Translations under genes and position numbers: made by a program
Part shown: positions 20,251-32,665 of the stretch, one piece after another
Layout: each line of letters starts with the position of its first letter
Position numbering within the stretch: position 1 is the first letter of the stretch
The notes under the pieces: model-generated
The model's input: only the letters and a program-made list of their open reading frames with translations
The model's database searches: none
What the model was told of the DNA's origin: nothing
Source of the DNA: Candidatus Avoscillospira stercorigallinarum
GTDB taxonomy: Bacteria > Bacillota > Clostridia > Oscillospirales > Oscillospiraceae
Direction: 5' to 3'
Assembly (NCBI GenBank): GCA_018713205.1
Contig: DVFN01000068.1
Location: forward strand, 1-39,681
Length of the DNA stretch: 39,681 nt

Positions 20251-21765
20251 CTATGCGTCGAAGGTGTACGTCCGGTACTGGATAGCCTCGGCCACGTGGG
20301 CGGGCTGAATCTCGTCGCTGGCGGCCAGATCGGCGATGGTGCGGGCCACGCGGAGAATGCGGTCGTAGCTCCGAGCGGTGAGGCCCATGGCCTGGAAGGC
20401 GGCCTGGAGCAGCGCGGCGCTCTCGTCGGTCAGGCGGCAATACTGCCGCAGCTGGGCCGGACCCATGGCCGCGTTGGCGGTGATGCCGGCGGTCCGATAC
20501 CGCTGGCGCTGGCGGGCCCGGGCGGCGACGACCCGCTCCCGGATGGCCGAGGAGGGCTCGGCCGGACTCTCCCGCCGGAGCTCGGAGAAGTCCAGCGCCG
20601 GGACCTCCACGATCATATCGATCCGGTCCAGCAGCGGGCCGCTGATCCGGCTCAGATACTGCCGCACCGCCCTGGGCGAGCAGGTGCACCGGCCCGAGGG
20701 GTCGCCGTACCAGCCGCATTTACAGGGATTCATGGCGCAGACCAGCATAAATTGGCAGGGATACGCCTCGGTGCCCGCCACCCGGGCGATGGTGACCCGT
20801 CCGTCCTCCAGGGGCTGGCGCAGGACCTCCAGGGTGTCCTGCCGGAACTCCGGCAGCTCGTCCAGGAACAGTACGCCCCGGTGGGCCAGAGACACCTCCC
20901 CGGGCCGGGGCACCGTACCGCCGCCGGCCAGCCCCGCCGCCGAGATGGTATGATGGGGACTGCGGAAGGGGCTGACGTCGATCAGGGGATGGTCCGGCGA
21001 CAGAAGGCCCATGACCGAGTGGATCTTCGTGACCTCCAGCGCCTCCTCCGGGCTCAGCCGGGGTAGGATCGACGGCAGCCGCTTGGCCAGCATGCTCTTG
21101 CCGGACCCCGGCGGCCCCACCAGCAGCAGATTGTGGCCGCCGGCCGCCGCGATTTCCAGGGCCCGCTTGGCGTTCTCCTGTCCCTTGACATCGGCAAAGT
21201 CGGGCAGCGGCGTCTCCCGGGGCTCGGGCGTCCAGGGCGGCGCGGGCTCCAAGGCCTTCTCGCCGGTGAGATGGCAGGCCAGACTCTTGACGTCGGGCAC
21301 GCCATAGACCGTCAGGCCCGTGGCCAGAGACGCCTCCCGGGCGTTGTCCCGGGGGACAAACAGCGCCTCGAACCCCGCCGCCCGGGCCGCCAAGGCCATG
21401 GGCAGCACCCCGGGCACCGGCCGCACCTTGCCCTCCAGGCTCAGCTCGCCCAGGAAAGCGCAGCGGGTCTTGGGCAGCCGAAGCTCCCCCGAGGCCGCCA
21501 GAATGCCCAGCAGAATCGGCAGATCGTAGAGCGTGCCGGACTTCTTCGTCCCCGCCGGGGCCAGATTGAGGGTGATATGGCTCACCGGAAATTTGAAGCC
21601 CGCGTTTTTCACCGCGGCCCGAACCCGGTCCCGGGCCTCCTTCACCGAGGCGTCCGGCAGCCCCACCACGTCAAAGCCCGGCAGGCCGTTGGTGATATAG
21701 CACTCCACCGACACCTCATAGCCGTCAATCCCCCGGAGCCCCAGAGAGCTGACACGGCTGAGCAT
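20251..21765 (-). CDS. YifB/ComM-family Mg-chelatase-like AAA+ ATPase
   Basis: 504 residues. An N-terminal ChlI domain (about 20-145, GLPGFDVVGLPDASVKEARDRV) is followed by an AAA+ core with Walker A VGPPGSGKSMLAKRLP (about 215-230), Walker B LFLDELPEF (about 294-302) and a C-terminal Mg_chelatase_C region (SYDRILRVARTIADL). A cysteine-rich segment CNPCKCGWYGDPSGRCTCS-like in the middle is usual for the family. The Gram-negative homologue ComM is a helicase that aids branch migration in natural transformation; that role here is inference. The start at 21765 is fixed by GGGAGGG. Longer in-frame codons upstream translate repeat DNA and are excluded. Confidence 0.9.
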   Translation of the reverse strand: MLSRVSSLGLRGIDGYEVSVECYITNGLPGFDVVGLPDASVKEARDRVRAAVKNAGFKFPVSHITLNLAPAGTKKSGTLYDLPILLGILAASGELRLPKTRCAFLGELSLEGKVRPVPGVLPMALAARAAGFEALFVPRDNAREASLATGLTVYGVPDVKSLACHLTGEKALEPAPPWTPEPRETPLPDFADVKGQENAKRALEIAAAGGHNLLLVGPPGSGKSMLAKRLPSILPRLSPEEALEVTKIHSVMGLLSPDHPLIDVSPFRSPHHTISAAGLAGGGTVPRPGEVSLAHRGVLFLDELPEFRQDTLEVLRQPLEDGRVTIARVAGTEAYPCQFMLVCAMNPCKCGWYGDPSGRCTCSPRAVRQYLSRISGPLLDRIDMIVEVPALDFSELRRESPAEPSSAIRERVVAARARQRQRYRTAGITANAAMGPAQLRQYCRLTDESAALLQAAFQAMGLTARSYDRILRVARTIADLAASDEIQPAHVAEAIQYRTYTFDA

Positions 21766-21844
21766 AGGCAATCCCTCCCGATTTTTATGAAATTCCCCGC
21801 AGAACCCCGGCGCCGGTTCCCGCCATGATTCGTCGTTTCCCTCT

Positions 21845-22023
21845 CGTAGGGGCGCGCATCGCGCGTCCGTGCCCAGGTCCGTTGTCTGCCAAACCTGCTG
21901 GATACGCACCCTCTCCTGGGCGGATATGCAATCCGCCCCTACGGCGCAGAGGTGGATGCGTACGTTCGGCGGGCTGCCTCGGACCCGGAACCCAGCGGGC
22001 CGATGTGGGCATCGGCCCCTACG
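21845..22023. repeat. Hairpin-capped intergenic repeat, locus 3 (composite)
   Basis: Three hairpins: 21845-21869 (stem GCGCG/CGCGC), 21918-21943 (GGGCGGAT/ATCCGCCC) and 21997-22023 (GGGCCGAT/ATCGGCCC). The first two flank core type 2 in reverse orientation (GTGCCCAGGTCCGTTGTCTG); the last two flank a core with GGTGGATGCG...GTTCGGCGGGCTGCC. It lies between yifB and the nifJ control region. Confidence 0.8.
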
Positions 22024-22106
22024 AAAAAGCTGAAGGGGCGTGGGCGGTCTTTTCGTTTATCATACTATATTCCGCCCGAAAACGCAAAGCCATTCTTCGG
22101 CGTTCT

Positions 22107-22162
22107 CGGAAAACTGACACAAATCCAGGCGGCAAAACTGGACGAAGCGACGAAGTTTTCCG
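22107..22162. other. Two-tier stem-loop in an otherwise empty stretch
   Basis: Outer arms CGGAAAACT (22107-22115) and AGTTTTCCG (22154-22162) pair perfectly and enclose a second TCCAG/CTGGA stem. The stretch 22024-22178 has no gene I can support. The structure could be part of an RNA or the relic of an element. Confidence 0.4.
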
Positions 22163-22178
22163 GAACCGGCACATTTCT

Positions 22179-22207
22179 TTGCATTGGCCTGCCCGCTGTG
22201 ATACACT
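22179..22207 (+). promoter_or_regulatory. Promoter-like site upstream of a short transcript candidate
   Basis: TTGCAT (22179-22184), a 17-base spacer and TACACT (22202-22207). A TTCGGGG/CCCCGAA hairpin (22257-22263 with 22284-22290) and a run of seven T (22301-22307) lie downstream, so a transcript of about 90 bases is possible. Confidence 0.4.
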
Positions 22208-22230
22208 GGATACAGGAAGGGGGCCTGCCT

Positions 22231-22350
22231 ATGATCCTGTCAACCCGGCGCGGGATTTCGGGGGATTCCGTGCCTGCTCCCAGCCCCGAAACGCAAAAGA
22301 TTTTTTTGGATATTCATTTACAGAAGTCGAAGTCTGTGGTAGAATGTTAG
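22231..22350 (+). CDS. Possible 39-residue protein, unrecognised
   Basis: A short frame starting MILSTRRGISGDSVPAPS and ending KSVVEC follows a promoter-like site and a GGAAGGGGG purine tract 7 bases before its ATG. It resembles nothing I know. Its 3' end overlaps the nifJ promoter, and a hairpin plus T run lies inside it, which argues against translation of the whole frame. Most likely non-coding. Confidence 0.2.
   Translation: MILSTRRGISGDSVPAPSPETQKIFLDIHLQKSKSVVEC
22317..22345 (+). promoter_or_regulatory. nifJ promoter
   Basis: TTTACA (22317-22322), a 17-base spacer and TAGAAT (22340-22345). The predicted leader is about 55 bases. Confidence 0.7.
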
Positions 22351-22369
22351 CGTAAAATATGTCTTTGCG

Positions 22370-22396
22370 CCTATTGGGGTGCGAAGGCTCAATAGG
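22370..22396 (+). promoter_or_regulatory. Leader hairpin touching the nifJ ribosome binding site
   Basis: CCTATTG (22370-22376) pairs with CAATAGG (22390-22396). The right arm overlaps the first bases of the AGGAGGT ribosome binding site (22394-22400). The TTG start follows 7 bases later. Such masking could tune translation; inference only. Confidence 0.45.
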
Positions 22397-22407
22397 AGGT
22401 CAAAAAC

Positions 22408-25959
<3,552 letters not shown>

Positions 25960-25975
25960 TGCACAGATATTCCCG

Positions 25976-26002
25976 CCCCGCCGCTCCCGCGGCGGGGTTT
26001 TT
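25976..26002 (+). terminator. nifJ terminator
   Basis: CCCCGCCGC (25976-25984) and GCGGCGGGG (25989-25997) pair around a 4-base loop, followed by five T. Confidence 0.95.
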
Positions 26003-26033
26003 CACGCCCTGACGTACCCGCCCGCAGGATTGT

Positions 26034-26340
26034 CGTAGGGGCCATCGGCCCGCTAGCCTCCGCATCCGAGGCACACCGCCCACCGCTGGGACTCCCAGTC
26101 TTGCCGTAGGGCGGCATGCCCACATGCCGCCGCTGACCGGGTGCGTTGTGTTCCACGCCCCGGTGGTTCCGCCAGCCTGGCTGTGGCGGGGTGTGGGCAC
26201 CCCGCCCTACGGCATCACAGCAAGTCGGCGCGTTCGGCGATGGTGCATCCGACGCGTCGGTGCGGCGCGGGCGGATATAAAATCCGCCCCTACGAGCATG
26301 TTCCAGGCGTGTCCGTAGGGGCGGGGTTTATCCCCGCCCG
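26034..26340. repeat. Hairpin-capped intergenic repeat, locus 4 (five hairpins)
   Basis: Hairpins at 26034-26052 (short GGCC stem), 26105-26131 (GGCGGCATG/CATGCCGCC), 26185-26211 (GCGGGGTG/CACCCCGC), 26268-26294 (GGGCGGAT/ATCCGCCC) and 26314-26340 (GCGGGG/CCCCGC). Between them stand core types 4, 1 and 3. The whole nifJ-asnA gap (about 550 bases) consists of the terminator, this mosaic and the asnA promoter. Confidence 0.85.
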
Positions 26341-26421
26341 AACCCGGCAGCATCGCTTCTTCGGTCCACGCCTATTCCACCCGTAGGGCCGCCGGAATTT
26401 CCCGGGTGGGGCGTTTTCCCC

Positions 26422-26450
26422 TTGCGAAAATCAAGTAATTGGTGTATATT
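26422..26450 (+). promoter_or_regulatory. asnA promoter
   Basis: TTGCGA (26422-26427), a 17-base spacer and TATATT (26445-26450). The leader is about 55 bases and contains a small GCTCC/GGAGC stem. No T-box elements are seen. Confidence 0.55.
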
Positions 26451-26510
26451 AGTCCCTATGGTATGCTCCGCCGGAGCTGCCAGCGAATTTTTCTCAAACG
26501 AGGTGTTCCT

Positions 26511-27518
26511 ATGAGTAAGGTATTTCTCCCCGAGGGTTATCATACGCCCCTCTCCGTCTACGAAATGCAGCGGGCCATTGAGTTCATCAAGAGCAATTTC
26601 CAGATGAATCTCGGTCATGCCCTCAATCTGCGGCGGGTTTCCGCCCCGCTGTTTGTGGAAGAGAATTCCGGCCTCAACGACAACCTCAACGGATATGAGC
26701 GGCCGGTCCAGTTCGACATCCCCGACGTGGGCGTCAATGCCCAGGTGGTCCACTCTCTGGCCAAATGGAAGCGTCTGGCCCTGAAGCGCTATGGCTTCAA
26801 CGAGGGCAAGGGCCTCTTCACCGACATGGACGCCATTCGCCGGGATGAAGAGGTCGATAACCTCCACTCCATCTATGTGGATCAGTGGGACTGGGAGAAA
26901 ATCATCTCTCCCGCCGACCGTTGCGACGCCTATCTGCACAATACCGTCCGCGCCATCGTCGGAGCCATCTGTGAGACTGCCGACGCCCTGGACGTGGCCT
27001 TCCCCAGTCTGCGGGTAAAGCTCTGCCGGAACGTGACCTTCGTCACCGCCCAGGAGCTGGAGGACCGCTGGCCGGAGCTGACTCCCAAGGAGCGGGAGCA
27101 CGCCATCTGCCGCGAGAAGAAAACCGTCTTTATCCAGGGCATCGGCCGCAAGCTCAAGAGCGGCAAGCCCCACGACGGCCGCGCCCCCGACTATGACGAC
27201 TGGGATCTCAACGGCGATATTCTCTTCTGGAACGACGTGCTGCAAAAGAGCATTGAAATCTCCTCCATGGGCATCCGCGTCAGCCCCGAATCCCTGGACC
27301 GCCAGCTGACCGAGGCCGGCTGCGATGACCGGCGGGCCCTTCCCTTCCACCAGATGCTCCTGAACGGGGAGCTGCCCCTGACCATGGGCGGCGGCATCGG
27401 CCAGAGCCGGCTGTGCATGCTGATGATCGGCGTGTGCCACATCGGCGAAGTCCAATGCAGCCTCTGGGACGAGGAGACCCGCAAGACCTGCGAAGCCGCC
27501 GGGGTCCTGCTGCTGTAA
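26511..27518 (+). CDS. asnA: Aspartate-ammonia ligase (asparagine synthetase A)
   Basis: 335 residues of the AsnA family, which makes asparagine from aspartate, ammonia and ATP in the cytoplasm. It has a class II aminoacyl-tRNA synthetase fold. Characteristic blocks are ALNLRRVSAPLFVEENSGLNDNLNG, VHSLAKWKRLAL, GLFTDMDAIRRDEE, SIYVDQWDWEK and LTMGGGIGQSRLCMLM near the C-terminus. ATG 26511 follows GAGGTG; an in-frame ATG at 26439 overlaps the promoter and is rejected. asnS lies about 270 bases downstream on the same strand, so asparagine synthesis and its charging on tRNA are neighbours. Confidence 0.95.
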   Translation: MSKVFLPEGYHTPLSVYEMQRAIEFIKSNFQMNLGHALNLRRVSAPLFVEENSGLNDNLNGYERPVQFDIPDVGVNAQVVHSLAKWKRLALKRYGFNEGKGLFTDMDAIRRDEEVDNLHSIYVDQWDWEKIISPADRCDAYLHNTVRAIVGAICETADALDVAFPSLRVKLCRNVTFVTAQELEDRWPELTPKEREHAICREKKTVFIQGIGRKLKSGKPHDGRAPDYDDWDLNGDILFWNDVLQKSIEISSMGIRVSPESLDRQLTEAGCDDRRALPFHQMLLNGELPLTMGGGIGQSRLCMLMIGVCHIGEVQCSLWDEETRKTCEAAGVLLL

Positions 27519-27549
27519 AAGAACCTGACCGCACCGGCTCCCCATACGC

Positions 27550-27717
27550 CGTAAGGGCGATTGTATATCCGCCCAAAGCCGGGTTTCGATTTTTACCAGC
27601 CCGACAGACAACGAACCCAGGCACGGACGCGCAATGCGCGCCCCAACGGTGGTTGCGGTCGGCGATGGTGCATCCGACACGGCAGTTCGCATGGGCGGAT
27701 ATGTAATCCGCCCCTAC
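27550..27717. repeat. Hairpin-capped intergenic repeat, locus 5
   Basis: A slightly decayed left cap at 27550-27575 (CGTAAGGGCG instead of CGTAGGGGCG), a GCGC-type hairpin at 27624-27648 (ending CCCCAACG, one base off consensus) and a right cap at 27693-27717 (GGGCGGAT/ATCCGCCC). Cores of types 2 and 3 lie between. It fills most of the asnA-asnS gap. Confidence 0.8.
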
Positions 27718-27790
27718 AGCGCGATAACGGCCTTTCCAAAGGGCAATCTAAACGAATTTCATCTACCATATCATAAGGAGTGCATATACC

Positions 27791-29182
<1,392 letters not shown>

Positions 29183-29186
29183 TACC

Positions 29187-29216
29187 AGGGCCGCCTGAAA
29201 GGGCGGCCTGTGTTTT
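29187..29216 (+). terminator. asnS terminator
   Basis: GGCCGCC (29189-29195) and GGCGGCC (29202-29208) pair around TGAAAG, followed by TGTGTTTTA. Confidence 0.75.
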
Positions 29217-29239
29217 ACCAGAATTAGGAGATGATCCCA

Positions 29240-29686
29240 TTGCGGAATTTGGAAATCGAGCAGACCATGTATGAGATGGCCACCACATTCCTCAAGCAGC
29301 GCTTCCCCAAGGGCTGGGGCGGCGTGGCCGTCATTCACACGGAACAGGGCAGCTATTTTACCAGCGTGGCCCTGGAGAGCGCCAACGCCTCTGTGCTGCT
29401 GTGCATTGAGGCCGGCGCCATGTGCGAGGCCCATAAATATCAGGAAAAGGTAACCCACTGCCTGTGCGTCGTCCGGGAGGATGAAAACGCGCCCTTCTGC
29501 GTGCTCTCTCCCTGCGGCGTCTGCCAGGAGCGGCTGCGCTACTGGGGCGAGGACGTGCAGGTCGGCGTCACCACAACCGACGGCTCCCTTCTCTTTGTGC
29601 CGCTTCGGGAATTGCAGCCCCACCACTGGAGCGCAGCCTACCCCGCCGAAGAGCTGGAACACTACGAAGCGCCGTCCTGCCCTTAA
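29240..29686 (+). CDS. Cytidine deaminase-like zinc enzyme
   Basis: About 148 residues with the cytidine/deoxycytidylate deaminase fold. The zinc signature is LCIEAGAMCEAHK (Cys ligand and catalytic Glu) followed by SPCGVCQERL (two Cys ligands). Position and spacing match the small homotetrameric Cdd/blasticidin-deaminase group. The N-terminal IHTEQGSYFTSVALES block forms the substrate pocket in that group. Nucleoside salvage is the likely role; substrate is uncertain. Start choice: ATG 29231 directly abuts TTAGGAG, so I prefer the in-frame TTG at 29240, nine bases away. It is transcribed after the asnS terminator by an unseen promoter or read-through. Confidence 0.8.
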   Translation: MRNLEIEQTMYEMATTFLKQRFPKGWGGVAVIHTEQGSYFTSVALESANASVLLCIEAGAMCEAHKYQEKVTHCLCVVREDENAPFCVLSPCGVCQERLRYWGEDVQVGVTTTDGSLLFVPLRELQPHHWSAAYPAEELEHYEAPSCP

Positions 29687-29688
29687 AC

Positions 29689-29751
29689 CCGGTTTCCGAC
29701 GATCCGGCAGACAACAGACCTGGGCACGGACGCGCGATGCGCGCCCCTACG
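29689..29751. repeat. Hairpin-capped intergenic repeat, locus 6 (half element)
   Basis: Core type 2 (GATCCGGCAGACAACAGACC) with a single right cap of GCGC type (GACGCGCG/GCGCGCCCCTAC). No left cap is present. Confidence 0.75.
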
Positions 29752-29827
29752 TTTCGGTGCGTTAGTTAGCCTTCGCCGCCCCGGCTGGATTTCGGCCTGA
29801 TCGCAGCGAATGGCCGGTTCAGAACGC

Positions 29828-29860
29828 AAAAATCCCTCGGTTTTCGGACCGAGGGATTTT
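29828..29860. terminator. Bidirectional terminator between cdd-like gene and obg
   Basis: AATCCCTCGG (29831-29840) and CCGAGGGATT (29849-29858) pair, with an A run on the left and a T run on the right, so it can end transcription from either side. It begins four bases past the obg stop. Confidence 0.9.
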
Positions 29861-29863
29861 GTG

Positions 29864-31141
29864 TTACCGGGTATATTCAAATTCCAGATCATAAATACTG
29901 ACGGTGTCGCCGTCGCGGATGCCCAGCTCCTCCAGCCGGGTGAACAGGCCGGACTGGCGCAGCTGCCGGTCAAAGTACATCCGGGACTCGTAGTCGTCGA
30001 AGTTGATGTCGGCCAGAAGCCGCTCCAGCCAGCCGCCGGAGACCACCCAGAGGTCCTCGTCGTAGCGCTGGATCTGGATCTCATCCAAGCTGCCGGCCTG
30101 GGCCAGGGGCTTGACGTACTCGGGCTCGTAGACCGTCACCGGCGGCAGGGACCGGAGCTTCTCGGCGATGGCCAGCACCAGCCCCCGGGTGCCCTGGTGC
30201 GTGGCGGCGGAGATCTCAAAGAACTCGAAGCCCTTTTCCGTCACATAGGCCCGGAGCCGCTCCAGGTTGTCGCTGCCCTCGGGGATCAGGTCCACCTTAT
30301 TGGCGGCTACCAGCATGGGCCGCTGGGCCAGCTCGGGGGAATACTGCGCCAGTTCCTGGTTGATTTTCTCGAAATCCTCCACCGGGTCCCGGTCCTCGCT
30401 GCCGGAGACGTCCACGATATGGACCAGCAGACGGCACCGGTCGATGTGCCGCAGGAAGTCGTGGCCCAGGCCCAGGCCCTCGGCCGCGCCCTCGATGATG
30501 CCGGGAATATCGGCCATGACGAAGGAGACGCCCTCCTCCACGTAGATCACGCCCAGGTTGGGATACAGGGTGGTAAAGTGATAGTTGGCAATCTTGGGCC
30601 GGGCGTTGGAGGTCACCGACAGGAGGGTGGATTTGCCCACGTTGGGGAAGCCCACCAGGCCCACGTCGGCCAGGAGCTTCAGCTCCAGCACCACCTCATG
30701 GCTCTCGCCGGGGAGACCGGCCTTGGCAAACCGGGGCACCTGCCGGGTGGGGGTGGCAAAGTGCTTATTGCCCCAGCCGCCCCGGCCGCCCTTGCAGAGC
30801 ACATAGTCCTCGGACCGGGACATGTCGATCATAATTTCGTTGGTCTCGGCGTCCCGGACCACAGTGCCCCGGGGGACGCGGATGATCAAATTCTCGCCGT
30901 TTTTGCCCCGGCAGCGGGCGCCCTGGCCGTCCTGGCCGTTGGCAGCCGTGTACTTGCGCTTATAGCGGAAGTCCATCAGCGTGGACAAATTGTCGTCCAC
31001 CCGCAGGACGATACTGCCGCCGTTGCCGCCGTCGCCGCCGTCCGGGCCGCCCTGGGCCACATATTTTTCCCGGTGAAAGGCCACGGCGCCGTTGCCGCCA
31101 TTGCCGGCCTTCACGGTGATTTTAACTTTGTCAACAAACAT
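29864..31141 (-). CDS. obgE: GTPase Obg
   Basis: 425 residues. An essential GTPase that assists 50S ribosome assembly and stress signalling. The N-terminal Obg fold with glycine-rich loops (1-158; GGDGGNGGSIVLRVD, GGRGGWGNKHF) precedes the G domain with G1 GFPNVGKST (about 165-173), switch and G3 DIPGIIEGAAEGLGLG, and G4 NKVDL. A C-terminal OCT domain (about 345-425) ends in GDTVSIYDLEFEY. The start at 31141 (MFVDKVKITVKAGNGG) is canonical; GGAG lies about 10 bases upstream. It is downstream of rpmA in many Firmicutes, as here, separated by a repeat mosaic. Confidence 0.97.
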   Translation of the reverse strand: MFVDKVKITVKAGNGGNGAVAFHREKYVAQGGPDGGDGGNGGSIVLRVDDNLSTLMDFRYKRKYTAANGQDGQGARCRGKNGENLIIRVPRGTVVRDAETNEIMIDMSRSEDYVLCKGGRGGWGNKHFATPTRQVPRFAKAGLPGESHEVVLELKLLADVGLVGFPNVGKSTLLSVTSNARPKIANYHFTTLYPNLGVIYVEEGVSFVMADIPGIIEGAAEGLGLGHDFLRHIDRCRLLVHIVDVSGSEDRDPVEDFEKINQELAQYSPELAQRPMLVAANKVDLIPEGSDNLERLRAYVTEKGFEFFEISAATHQGTRGLVLAIAEKLRSLPPVTVYEPEYVKPLAQAGSLDEIQIQRYDEDLWVVSGGWLERLLADINFDDYESRMYFDRQLRQSGLFTRLEELGIRDGDTVSIYDLEFEYTR

Positions 31142-31196
31142 ATCTGTGCCTTTCTCCGATGAATGGGGGTTCTCGTGGTTTTTTTTGCGTTCTAAG

Positions 31197-31512
31197 GCGG
31201 TACGCTCGGCGGTGGTGCATCCGACCCGGCGGCTGGGCATGGGCGGATATTTAATCCGCCCCTACAATTCACATCCGGCCTTTTCGTAGGGGCCGATGCC
31301 CACATCAGCCCGCCGGGTTCCGGGCCCGACGAAGTCCGCCGACCGCGCACGCCAGTCCCAGCGCCGTAGGGGCGGATTGTATATCCGCCCGAAACCGGAT
31401 CCCGATTCCCGCTAACCCGGCAGGCAACAGACCTGGGCACGGGTGGCCGTCAAGGCCGCCCCTACGGACAAACCGGGGCCGTTTTCATAGGAGCGGGGTT
31501 TATCCCCGCCCG
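31197..31512. repeat. Hairpin-capped intergenic repeat, locus 7 (five hairpins)
   Basis: Hairpins at 31241-31265 (GGGCGGAT/ATCCGCCC), 31285-31312 (GGGCCGATG/CATCAGCCC, one mismatch), 31365-31391 (GGCGGAT/ATCCGCC), 31441-31466 (GGTGGCC/GGCCGCC) and 31486-31512 (GCGGGG/CCCCGC). Cores of types 3, 4 and 2 lie between them. The obg-rpmA gap (about 430 bases) contains nothing else except the rpmA terminator. Confidence 0.85.
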
Positions 31513-31534
31513 GGGCTGATCGGAAGATAGATAC

Positions 31535-31560
31535 AAAAAGGGCGCTGCTGTGCAGCGCCC
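31535..31560 (-). terminator. Terminator of the rplU-prp-rpmA operon
   Basis: GGGCGCTGC and GCAGCGCCC form a perfect stem; on the minus strand five T follow. Confidence 0.92.
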
Positions 31561-31570
31561 CTCGATCCCA

Positions 31571-31852
31571 TTACTGTTCCGCGTATACGGAGCACTTCTT
31601 GCGATCCTTGCCCATGCGCTCGAAATGGACCTTGCCGTCCACCAGAGCGAAGAGGGTGTCGTCGCTGCCGATGCCCACGTTGGTGCCGGGATGAATGTGC
31701 GTGCCCCTCTGGCGAACCAGAATGTTGCCGGCCAGGACGAACTGACCGTCGGCGCGCTTCACGCCCAGACGCTTGGACTCGGAATCACGGCCGTTCTTGG
31801 TGGAACCGCCGCCCTTCTTATGCGCGAAGAACTGAAAGCTAATTCTCAGCAT
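31571..31852 (-). CDS. rpmA: 50S ribosomal protein L27 with cleavable leader
   Basis: 93 residues. L27 reaches the peptidyl-transferase centre of the 50S subunit. The N-terminus reads [18 protein letters not shown]. In Firmicutes the segment up to the FF pair is removed by the protease Prp, exposing the functional Ala-His-Lys-Lys tail. Prp is encoded immediately upstream and its stop overlaps this start by 14 bases, so production is coupled. Blocks [25 protein letters not shown] are diagnostic. The start at 31852 is fixed by the leader. Confidence 0.97.
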   Translation of the reverse strand: MLRISFQFFAHKKGGGSTKNGRDSESKRLGVKRADGQFVLAGNILVRQRGTHIHPGTNVGIGSDDTLFALVDGKVHFERMGKDRKKCSVYAEQ

Positions 31853-32180
31853 CGTTTTGCACCTCCATAACTTCGATATAGTCCGGATACTGATCCCGCA
31901 GCTCACAGAGGGTGAGCATCATGCCCGTGAGGACGGCTTGTACAGCCTCTTCGTCCTCGCAGACAGCGGGAAGGGTCAAGGTGATTCGGGCCATGTCTTC
32001 ATTCACCTTGGTCTTGACGCGGTTGCCCAGCACATCGGAAATCGTGCACTCAGCAAACTGCACGGCGGTGGATACGGCGGCACAGACGATATCCGTCCCC
32101 GCTTCCCCGTAGCCACTGTGGCCCGAGACGGTGAATCCAGTGATCCGCCCGTCCTGATCGAAAAACTCGACTCTGGTCAT
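31839..32180 (-). CDS. prp: Ribosomal-processing cysteine protease Prp
   Basis: 113 residues. Prp cleaves the N-terminal extension of L27, an essential step in organisms with the extended protein. The catalytic pair is present: His 21 in [11 protein letters not shown] and Cys 33 in TDIVCAAVS. Its ATG overlaps the rplU stop by one base (TAATG) and no separate ribosome binding site is obvious, so translation is probably coupled to rplU. Confidence 0.95.
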   Translation of the reverse strand: MTRVEFFDQDGRITGFTVSGHSGYGEAGTDIVCAAVSTAVQFAECTISDVLGNRVKTKVNEDMARITLTLPAVCEDEEAVQAVLTGMMLTLCELRDQYPDYIEVMEVQNDAEN

Positions 32181-32491
32181 TACACGGAGATCTTTTCGAT
32201 CTGCACCTTGGTGTAGGGCTGACGATGGCCCTGCTTGGACTTGGAGTCCTTCTTGGAGCGGTACTTGAAGACGGTGATCTTCTTGCCCTTGCCGTTCTTC
32301 AGGACCTTGCCCTCCACGGAAGCGCCGGACACCACGGGAGCGCCGAACTTGGAGTTCGCGCCGTCCACAACGGCCAGCACCTGATCGAAGGTCACGGTGG
32401 AATCAGCCTCAGCGTTCAGCTTCTCAATGAAGAGGACGTCGCCCTCCTTGACGCTGTACTGCTTGCCGCCGGTCACGATAACTGCCTGCAT
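32180..32491 (-). CDS. rplU: 50S ribosomal protein L21
   Basis: 103 residues. It binds 23S rRNA and lies near L20. It begins [25 protein letters not shown] and ends with the basic [12 protein letters not shown] block. ATG 32491 is chosen over an in-frame ATG at 32503 because the family starts here. First gene of the rplU-prp-rpmA operon, driven by a consensus promoter. Confidence 0.97.
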   Translation of the reverse strand: MQAVIVTGGKQYSVKEGDVLFIEKLNAEADSTVTFDQVLAVVDGANSKFGAPVVSGASVEGKVLKNGKGKKITVFKYRSKKDSKSKQGHRQPYTKVQIEKISV

Positions 32492-32572
32492 GTTTCTTTG
32501 CACCTACCTTTGTTGTAGACTCGCTCTGGAGGCGTGAGGGCGCACCTCAGCTTACTGCCTCTTCGACGCGGC
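32492..32572 (-). promoter_or_regulatory. Leader of the L21 operon
   Basis: An untranslated leader of about 80 bases lies between the predicted transcription start and rplU. It can form short stems (GAGGTGCGCCCTC, for example). Firmicutes commonly carry an L21 leader RNA at this place; whether this one belongs to that family needs a covariance-model search. Confidence 0.45.
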
Positions 32573-32578
32573 TGATCT

Positions 32579-32607
32579 ATTATAACAAGGAAAACTCCCG
32601 TTGTCAA
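32579..32607 (-). promoter_or_regulatory. Consensus promoter of rplU-prp-rpmA
   Basis: On the minus strand TTGACA (32602-32607), a 17-base spacer and TATAAT (32579-32584): both hexamers match the sigma-70 consensus exactly. The -35 box lies in the loop of an upstream terminator-like hairpin. Confidence 0.9.
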
Positions 32608-32617
32608 CGGGAGTTTT
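32591..32617 (-). terminator. Terminator hairpin overlapping the rplU promoter
   Basis: AAAACTCCCGTT (32591-32602) and AACGGGAGTTTT (32606-32617) are perfect complements. T runs flank it on both strands. It can stop minus-strand transcription from the ddl-DUF1934-PNPOx operon just before the rplU promoter. Confidence 0.8.
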
Positions 32618-32665
32618 TCAAAAAAACCGGCGATTTAAGAGCGAAATGCACCCAATCCGGGGGGG

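Noticed and set aside
21766..21909. N-terminal extension of YifB
   Set aside because: The extra codons translate repeat locus 3. The start at 21765 has a strong ribosome binding site and matches the family.
22217..22310. SRP RNA or known riboswitch
   Set aside because: The conserved GGAAGGAAGCAGCC-type SRP loop and signature riboswitch motifs are absent; kept only as an unidentified transcript candidate.
26341..27790. T-box leaders before asnA or asnS
   Set aside because: No T-box sequence (TGGNACC-like) or specifier stem was found; the gaps are filled by repeats and a plain promoter.
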